Positions 58,901 to 64,000 of a stretch of DNA of 64,000 nucleotides are shown here, one piece after another. Every line of letters starts with the position of its first letter. Within the stretch, counting starts at the first letter, position 1. The notes under the pieces were generated by a model that ran no database searches, was not told the origin of the DNA, and saw only the letters and a program-made list of their open reading frames with translations. The stretch comes from Takakia lepidozioides (taxonomy: Eukaryota; Streptophyta; Takakiopsida; Takakiales; Takakiaceae): positions 6,572,001-6,636,000 of the forward strand of contig CM060733.1 of the NCBI GenBank assembly GCA_030704615.1, read 5' to 3'. Made by a program: the position numbers and the translations under genes.

Positions 58901-61900
58901 TCGTTCCTTGCCAAAGGTCAGGTGGTACTATTGGGGGACTTCAATGCCCGGGTGGGCAAAGGGATCCATCAGGACGATATCATTGGACCTTTTGGTGAGG
59001 ACGAGCTGAATTCTAATGGCAGACGGTTAATTAACTGTCTAGAAGAGCTTCAGCTTTTGACCTTGAATAACAGGACAAGAGGTGACCAAGTGCAGTGGAC
59101 TCGTGAGAAACCCCAAACTGGGGAACGTTCCATTGTGGACTATATCATAATGGACAAAATTTTGTTCCCCCAGTGTGCCAATGTGTTGATCAACAGAACT
59201 GATATTGGTACCTCTGACCACTTCCTGGTTTGGACTGAGATCAAAAGGTGTTTTCCCACCACCAAGAGATCTGTGAAACGTTCGATTCGGAAGTGGCGCA
59301 TAGAAAAATTCCACAATGAGGAGGTCAAGGCTGAGTACGTCCACGCCTTGCAAGAGGCTCTCCCTCATTTTGTCCAATCGCTCCAAGAACTTCAGTCACG
59401 CTCTGTTAACGCAAGAAATGAAGTCGAAAGAGCAGTGGACTCTTGGGAGAGTTTCGTTTCCTCCGTGGCTGACAAGATCATTGGGAGGAAACTAATTGTC
59501 TGCGGTAGAGCAGTTAATTGGTGGACTAATGAGATTAAACTCAAGATAGCTGAGAGACGAGCCCTCTATAAAGAGTGCTGCAATTTGGAAACCAACAGAG
59601 AATTGTGGGCGAGGTACTACCAGCTCCGTAAAGATATCAATCAGCTTGTTAGGTCTCAGAAGAAATTATACTGGGACAAGTTATACAGTGAAATAAACTC
59701 AAACCACCTAAAATTCTGGTTGACCCTTCAACGTTTGTACAAACCGAAAAACGGTCAGCAAGTACAAGCGCTGAAGACTACTAAAGGTGCAGTGGTGACT
59801 TCATCGGTTGACATTGTCAAAACCTTTGAAACTCACTACAGTATCCTTGGCAGAACTTCTAGGTCTAACAGTGAGGGGTCTTCTGCTGAATGGAGGGACA
59901 CAGTTGGAAAAACTGTTCCTATGATTCAAAACAGCCCTGATGAACTGGAGTATATTTCAATGGCTTATAATGCTCCCATTAGTTCTTCTGAGATTGTGGA
60001 AGCAATTGAACATTTAAATGGATATAAAGCTGGTGGACCTGATGGTATTGTCAACGAGCTTATCAAGCACGGTGGCGATCCCATGATAGAGGCCCTAGTT
60101 CTCCTCTTTAACCTTATCTGGAAGACTGAAATGATCCCCTTTCGCTGGCGACAGGGGGTCATTGTCAATCTATACAAGAAGGGTGACAGAGAAGAACCGG
60201 GGAACTACCGTGGCATCACGCTCCTCAATGCTGTTGGCAAGACATTCTGCAGAGTTATAAGTACTCGTCTCGAGGTTGATCTGGAGTCCAGAGGTTGTTT
60301 CCACGAAGGCCAAGCTGGCTTTCGGCGAAACAGGGGCTGTGTGGATCATATCTTCACTCTAAGCCAGATTATCCAGGGAAGGAAAAAAGAAGGGAAACCC
60401 ACTTATGTCTTTTTCCTGGATGTCAAAAAGGCTTATGACACAGTGTGGAGGGATGGCCTATGGTTCCGCCTCTGGTCTTGTGGGATCAAGGGAAAGATGT
60501 GGAGAGTTGTCCACAACTTGTATGCTCACACCAAAAGCTGTGTCACTGTTAACGGACAGAAGTCCAACTTCTTTGACATAGACCAAGGTGTAGCTCAAGG
60601 ATGTACTCTCTCCCCTCTGCTCTTCAATGTTTTCATCAATCAACTCCTCGAGGATGTGGAAAGTGAGGGATTTGGGTTAAGGGTGGGTGATACCACCACA
60701 CCAGCCCTTATGTTTGCGGATGACTTCGCAGGCATAGGGGAGACTCCAACCAATCTCCAGGAGTTGATTGATTGCGCGAAGAGATACTTTGATCTTTGGG
60801 GGCTAGAGGCTAATGTCAGCAAATGTGCAGTGGTAGCATTCAACGACAGAGGAGAGGGAGGAAGTGATCTTAAGTGGCAGTGGGGTAGCCAAGAGATCCC
60901 GGTCCTCCCTTCCTACACTTACCTGGGCATTGAGTTCTCCTCCAATTGTAATTGGGATGCACATATCCGGAAAGTTGTTCAAACTGGCAAGGGCAAAGCT
61001 CTGGGGCTCACTAAATTTTTCCACTGCAGAGGGGTCAACTCTGAGGTTAAGAAAACCATGCTTTGTCGCGTTATTAGACCTGCCTTGGAGTACGGATCTG
61101 CTATATGGGTTGATAACTCCAACCAGGCTAAGTCTCTAGAATCCATTCAAGTGGGGGTGCTTAAGGAGTGTATGTCAGCATGCTCCAAAACAGCCAATGT
61201 GGCTGTTCGGGGTGAGTTTGGCATTCCGTCCTTAAGCTCCCGACGAGATGAATTCAAGGTCAGATGGTGGGGTCAGCTGCAACATATGCCCAACACCAGA
61301 TATCCTAAATTAATCGACTCTATATCTTGGAAACAGGATCGCCCTGTCAAACAGGCTAAGTCCTGGCAGAAGAGAGTAGAAGAGATCCTCAAGGACCTGG
61401 ACCTGGATCCGCAAGTCTTGACCCTGCTGGATAAATCTGACTTAGAGGCTGTAGTGTCCTCAGCCATGTCTGTTGCCATGAGATTGTCTGATGAAAATGA
61501 AGTTAGGCAGAAAACTTCCCTGAACTTGTTTCCAGTCTGTGACATGGGGGAGGACATCTTGGATGATCTCAAGGGTCTACCCACTCTCGGCACTAGACTG
61601 AAAGTTAAACTCAGGGCAGGAAGCCTACCTTTGAACAGCAAACAGAAGCAGAGAGGAAAGGGAGAGTGCAATTGCCCGTTGTGTGGGCAATCTGAAGACA
61701 GTATTCATTTTCTGATACACTGTCCGGGGTTCTCTCACCAAAGAGACGCTCTCTTCAAATCTATTAAGGGAATTGTGCCTGTACCCCTGTTTACCAACTT
61801 TGAAAGTCTCGAGGCTGAGCCAAAAGCCCAGGCCCTCCTGAGGCCTAGTTTTTGGGCAAATCACACACAGCAGATTGATGCTTGTGTGAAGGGATTTCTA

Positions 61901-63380
61901 GAGGATATCTGGAAAACCCGGATTAATTCTTTATATGGAGGTAAGTCTTACTACCAACGTCAGCCCCTGACAGAGGTAGGTTCTGTCCCTTTTGTTCCCA
62001 CTCAAACTGGGCGCGGGGTCAATGGCCACAAGGCTACGGCAAACAACGTCTTATGAGTACAATCTCTCTCTCTACCTTCAACTCTGCCCCTTCCCAGACT
62101 TCCCCTTCTCCCTCCTTAAAGAGCCTTTGGCATGAATTGTACAATAGAAATGTTCTATACCACACCCCGTGACCAAAATGTATGAAGAAAATGAAGGTAC
62201 ACCTGAGGGAGTCAACAAGCTCAACTGCAGATATGCCATCCGGTGCATTTTTCCCTTTCGGAAAAGCAAGCACAGGAATATCATGCTCCTGCGCATACTC
62301 ACAACCTTTGCAGCCTGTCCCACAATCCAACCCATCCATAAAGATTGTTTTTGTATACCTCCTGCTGGAAGGAGCCCTCTACTTCTCAGACACTTTGATA
62401 TCATGATACCATACTTGTTGCATAAGTGCTATGTCTCAAGCAAGGGACAAGATGAGGAAGAGGAACGAGTAGCAGGCTGGAATGTTTTGTGGCCCCATCC
62501 CTCTTTCGCTCCTCAACATCTTAACCTCCTACTTGCCAAACAATGCAAGGCGACTAAACTCAAGTACAAACAATACACAATGTATCCAAGGCAGCGGGGG
62601 GGCGGAGAATAGCGAAGGCTACCATGCAGCAATTGACTTCCAAAATATATGCTAGAACGTGAACCAGAAATGGATTAACCTGCCCAGATATATGCAGCTT
62701 AACATATGTAGAAAAAAAGGCTTTGAAACCCCATCCCTTAATTTAATTTTACAGGTACTATTCAAGTCTTTACATTCTTCTTTCTCGCTTCTTGCTCTAA
62801 CGCTTCCAACTTCTCCAGCTGCACAAACACTCTGAACAAGATGGAAGGAGAAAAAATTACCAGGTTTGTCGGAGACAACAAGGACAAGGTCACCATGGAT
62901 CGAACTGTTCAATGTGGCTGTGTGAAGAGCTCGAAAATTGGAGCCTCCACCTGACACAAAGACTGCTAATCTCGCTCTCAGAAGACCATCTGCACGTTTC
63001 TCCTTTCCATCCGCAACGCTTTCTCGAATCCCTTCGCCTTCTTCTTCGCCTCTCCAAGCCCTCCCTTTCTGTGCCAACTCGTGCTCTAATGCTGCATCTC
63101 CTACTGCTCTGCGTGTAGGTAGCCATTTGTTTTCTGCTGAGCGGCCTAGTTCTGCGCCACCTCCAGACTCAGGAACGTGCAAGATATTTCTACCTTCATA
63201 AGTTTGAGAAAAACTCCCCCGGTTACAAGATTGAGCTAGCGAAGCCGACCGAGTGGGAATAGCATGACAATTACTGAAGCACCTTGTCTGAACATGCCGA
63301 AAAACGGGGCCGTGTGGTACAACCTGGGACGCAAGCAAGCTGCCGCAATCTACACGCTTCATTGCAGTGAATGTGGTCAT
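52996..63380 (-). CDS. PUR3: Phosphoribosylglycinamide formyltransferase (GAR transformylase), five exons
   Basis: This enzyme transfers the formyl group of 10-formyltetrahydrofolate to GAR, the third step of purine synthesis, in plastids. Exons (minus strand): 63380-62861, 62305-62203, 55311-55135, 53755-53629 and 53109-52996. All have GT/AG borders and phases that sum to 347 codons including TGA. The N-terminal 60 or so residues are Ser/Arg/His-rich and acid-poor, like a plastid or mitochondrial transit peptide. The catalytic domain has [46 protein letters not shown] (catalytic Asn and His) and [20 protein letters not shown] (catalytic Asp). The C-terminus is [20 protein letters not shown]. 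All key residues are present. Intron 2 (62202-55312) contains a near-intact LINE and other repeats. Confidence 0.93.
54225..55025 (+). repeat. Tandem repeat of about 165-bp units in intron 3/2 region, interrupted by an insertion
   Basis: Units with GGCTCAGA(A/C)ACTTGATGTCATCAC, ATGATCAGGCAAACTGTGAA, ATCATCAGTCATCACCACC, ACATGAAATTTGGCCAGGAG and AACAGCACATC occur from about 54250, 54410 and 54570. They resume at about 54925-55022. The last copy is split by about 265 bp (54644-54915) beginning TGTAAAGAACTGCC and ending CTATACA, TG...CA like a solo LTR. The array extends to the edge of exon 3. Confidence 0.8.
55808..56088 (+). mobile_element. 5'-truncated LINE copy with target-site duplication
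   Basis: This matches the 3' end of the full LINE (61671 to about 62060). It encodes the [20 protein letters not shown] zinc motif and shares the terminal GGCTACGGCAAACAAC and TTATGAGTACAA. About 110 bp of the full copy (about 61920-62029) are absent. The flanks carry TATGTGGAGACTTT on both sides (from about 55788 and from about 56089), a 14-bp target duplication typical of LINE insertion. Confidence 0.85.
57180..62062 (+). mobile_element. Near full-length LINE in intron 2 of the GAR transformylase gene
   Basis: The element lies in opposite orientation to the host gene. Its 3' end (GAGTACAA, about 62062) matches that of the truncated copy at 56088. A CT microsatellite flanks it on both sides (57178-57203 and 62062-62074), so it seems to have inserted into a CT repeat, with the target duplication hidden in it. 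The 5' UTR is about 57,204-57,502. It has one long intact ORF. Confidence 0.82.
57503..62056 (+). CDS. LINE polyprotein: endonuclease and reverse transcriptase, intact ORF
   Basis: A single ORF of 1,517 codons runs from ATG 57503. Residues 1-330 have no zinc knuckles but carry three tandem 47-residue repeats ([16 protein letters not shown]; 141-bp period from about 58034, 58175 and 58316). An apurinic-type endonuclease follows ([37 protein letters not shown]). The reverse transcriptase has [28 protein letters not shown] (motif A), [20 protein letters not shown] and [11 protein letters not shown] (catalytic FADD). A C-terminal CPLC...HFLIHC zinc motif is present. These activities nick target DNA and copy element RNA there. 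With no stop or shift, this copy may be recently active. Confidence 0.92.
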   Translation: MLCLAYSALGLGLVPVLKLMACEHNQKLAPININTPQGDPWELVTYAKSRASCVVFGVNPRMDDVSFKTTCSSLGLDFMANGTISRLDNRGTLKVAMTKSASNRVPHQFNLKEVRPLTGWRAVLDIGDSMGRSRKTTKGNNFNLRVSNRFDALDEVESKQPEGQDAPKCTEPERPESEGFGTLNGLPILKVYTRRTNSIHGVIVPKLSDGQSVPKCAEPERRVTEGFGTLNGLPILKVYTRRAKSIHGVIVPKQSDGQSAPMCAEPVRRVTERFGTLNGLPILKVYTRRAKSTHGVTVPPLQNGWPSRSNHKLPRRQTIHTQRAGLRLATFNFSGLTNQRKQLEVGQVLRTNDIHICAGQETWETSDKLVGDVIGYKWAGKMCTLKAASAKRGQKGVGFFVRDFLFDNCEIINKGLRYEHSIWLKLNLKGGMSTKDLFVGCVYMPTEGTLSADADKAFEDVKLDCASFLAKGQVVLLGDFNARVGKGIHQDDIIGPFGEDELNSNGRRLINCLEELQLLTLNNRTRGDQVQWTREKPQTGERSIVDYIIMDKILFPQCANVLINRTDIGTSDHFLVWTEIKRCFPTTKRSVKRSIRKWRIEKFHNEEVKAEYVHALQEALPHFVQSLQELQSRSVNARNEVERAVDSWESFVSSVADKIIGRKLIVCGRAVNWWTNEIKLKIAERRALYKECCNLETNRELWARYYQLRKDINQLVRSQKKLYWDKLYSEINSNHLKFWLTLQRLYKPKNGQQVQALKTTKGAVVTSSVDIVKTFETHYSILGRTSRSNSEGSSAEWRDTVGKTVPMIQNSPDELEYISMAYNAPISSSEIVEAIEHLNGYKAGGPDGIVNELIKHGGDPMIEALVLLFNLIWKTEMIPFRWRQGVIVNLYKKGDREEPGNYRGITLLNAVGKTFCRVISTRLEVDLESRGCFHEGQAGFRRNRGCVDHIFTLSQIIQGRKKEGKPTYVFFLDVKKAYDTVWRDGLWFRLWSCGIKGKMWRVVHNLYAHTKSCVTVNGQKSNFFDIDQGVAQGCTLSPLLFNVFINQLLEDVESEGFGLRVGDTTTPALMFADDFAGIGETPTNLQELIDCAKRYFDLWGLEANVSKCAVVAFNDRGEGGSDLKWQWGSQEIPVLPSYTYLGIEFSSNCNWDAHIRKVVQTGKGKALGLTKFFHCRGVNSEVKKTMLCRVIRPALEYGSAIWVDNSNQAKSLESIQVGVLKECMSACSKTANVAVRGEFGIPSLSSRRDEFKVRWWGQLQHMPNTRYPKLIDSISWKQDRPVKQAKSWQKRVEEILKDLDLDPQVLTLLDKSDLEAVVSSAMSVAMRLSDENEVRQKTSLNLFPVCDMGEDILDDLKGLPTLGTRLKVKLRAGSLPLNSKQKQRGKGECNCPLCGQSEDSIHFLIHCPGFSHQRDALFKSIKGIVPVPLFTNFESLEAEPKAQALLRPSFWANHTQQIDACVKGFLEDIWKTRINSLYGGKSYYQRQPLTEVGSVPFVPTQTGRGVNGHKATANNVL

Positions 63381-63648
63381 CACACAGCGACCATAATCTC
63401 GTCTACATCGGTGAAGAGACGACACGGACAGTGGAACGTCTTCTCTCTCCTCTCTCTCTATTTTTGAAGGAAGCGTTTAGGGTTTAGACCTGCTATCAGC
63501 CGTCGAGTATTACCTAATACCGGAATCGTCCAGTGTATATTTCTATACTGTTCAGTAAATCCTGGGATGACTGGTAAATGCCGGTAAGTTTAGGGTTTAA
63601 GCTCATCTAAAGCCCTGCATAGTCGCAGTGCTGGAGGAGTTCAGCGCT
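63381..63648. promoter_or_regulatory. Bidirectional promoter between GAR transformylase and BMS1 genes, with two telo boxes
   Basis: Start codons of two divergent housekeeping genes are 268 bp apart. TTAGGGTTT, the reverse complement of the plant telo box AAACCCTAA, occurs at 63477-63485 and 63590-63598. Telo boxes are common in plant promoters of ribosome-biogenesis and growth genes, which suits BMS1. No clear TATA box was seen. Confidence 0.7.
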
Positions 63649-64000
63649 ATGGCGGTGTCTGGAGCCGGGCCAGGGGGCCGGCCACAGAAGCAGCATAGAC
63701 TGCCCAAGGCAGGCCCCGCTGCAGACAAGAAGTCCTCCACAGACAAGAAGAAACGCGGGCTTTCGACCGCCAAATCGAATGCCAAGGTCGGTGTTGTTTG
63801 CACCTTGCAGTGTGTCCCTCCTTAAGCTCTTCGAACTATGAGAAGGCTATCCACCTGCTCACGTAGGTTGGAATATGTACGGATTTTGTAGCGGACCCTT
63901 TGTGATTATTCTCCAATGCTGTGGTTGAGCAGGCCTTCACCTTCAATTCAGCTAAAAAAGCCAAACGACTACAAGCTCGGACCGCAGAACGAGATCAGCG
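63649..64000 (+). CDS. BMS1: Ribosome biogenesis GTPase BMS1, first exons (partial)
   Basis: BMS1 is a nucleolar GTPase of the small-subunit processome. Exon 1 (63649-63786, 46 codons) encodes a basic start (MAVSGAGPGGRPQKQHRLPK, then DKKSSTDKKKRGLST and KSNAK) and ends at AAG|GTCGGT. Exon 2 starts at 63933 after GAGCAG and continues in phase with AFTFNSAKKAKRLQARTAER and DQR to the edge. The order KKKRG, then 'NpKAF.f.S..KA.r...R..E..Q' is diagnostic of the BMS1 N-terminus. The GTPase domain lies outside the window. The gene is head-to-head with the GAR transformylase gene. Confidence 0.85.

Noticed and set aside
1-64000. CRISPR arrays, operons or bacterial promoters
   Set aside because: The sequence is intron-rich plant nuclear DNA. 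The tandem repeats lack unique spacers of constant length.

Overview
The window is nuclear DNA of a land plant or close streptophyte. The evidence is a plant-type kinesin-10, a split plastid-type GAR transformylase gene with GT-AG introns, a BMS1 gene with telo-box promoter motifs, and plant-style transposons (CACTA, MULE, Ty3/gypsy, LINE, a tRNA-derived SINE). The species cannot be named from sequence; a seed-free lineage is my guess. There are no bacterial-style operons.

Layout. (1) 1-1,132: the 5' exons of a kinesin-10 gene, minus strand. (2) 1,720-22,018: a three-level nest. A 5'-truncated LINE is split by a CACTA transposon (4,086-20,581, 29-bp inverted ends), and the CACTA is split by a Ty3/gypsy element (7,977-19,678). 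(3) About 22.3-23.9 kb: short telomere-like and minisatellite repeats. (4) About 23.96-37.55 kb: a decayed Mutator-like element (MULE) with GC-rich inverted repeats of about 1 kb, a transposase remnant, and an opposing zinc-finger/Ulp1-protease gene. (5) 39,150-42,138: a four-exon gene for an unrecognised 468-residue membrane protein, minus strand. (6) 43,280-45,211: an unrecognised multi-exon gene, plus strand. (7) 45.5-52.9 kb: LINE and SINE remnants, several tandem repeats and exon-like fragments. (8) 52,996-63,380: the five-exon GAR transformylase gene, minus strand, with a nearly intact LINE and other repeats in intron 2. (9) 63,649-64,000: the first exons of BMS1, head-to-head with the GAR transformylase gene across 268 bp.

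The most interesting object is the gypsy element. Between protease and reverse transcriptase its pol region carries a complete-looking cytosine-C5 DNA methyltransferase domain, with motifs I, IV, VI, VIII and X in the canonical order. After the integrase, where chromoviruses carry a chromodomain, it has a C4HC3 PHD finger. It therefore pairs a DNA-methylation 'writer' with a likely histone-tail 'reader'. This copy is dead: it has several frameshifts, and four TAG stops and one TGA that fit C-to-T decay at CAG and CGA codons. Its LTRs are permuted (partial LTR at the 5' end, LTR plus partial LTR at the 3' end), as if a two-LTR circle had been opened inside the LTR. Its leader contains a piece of a receptor-kinase gene and an extra unrecognised ORF.
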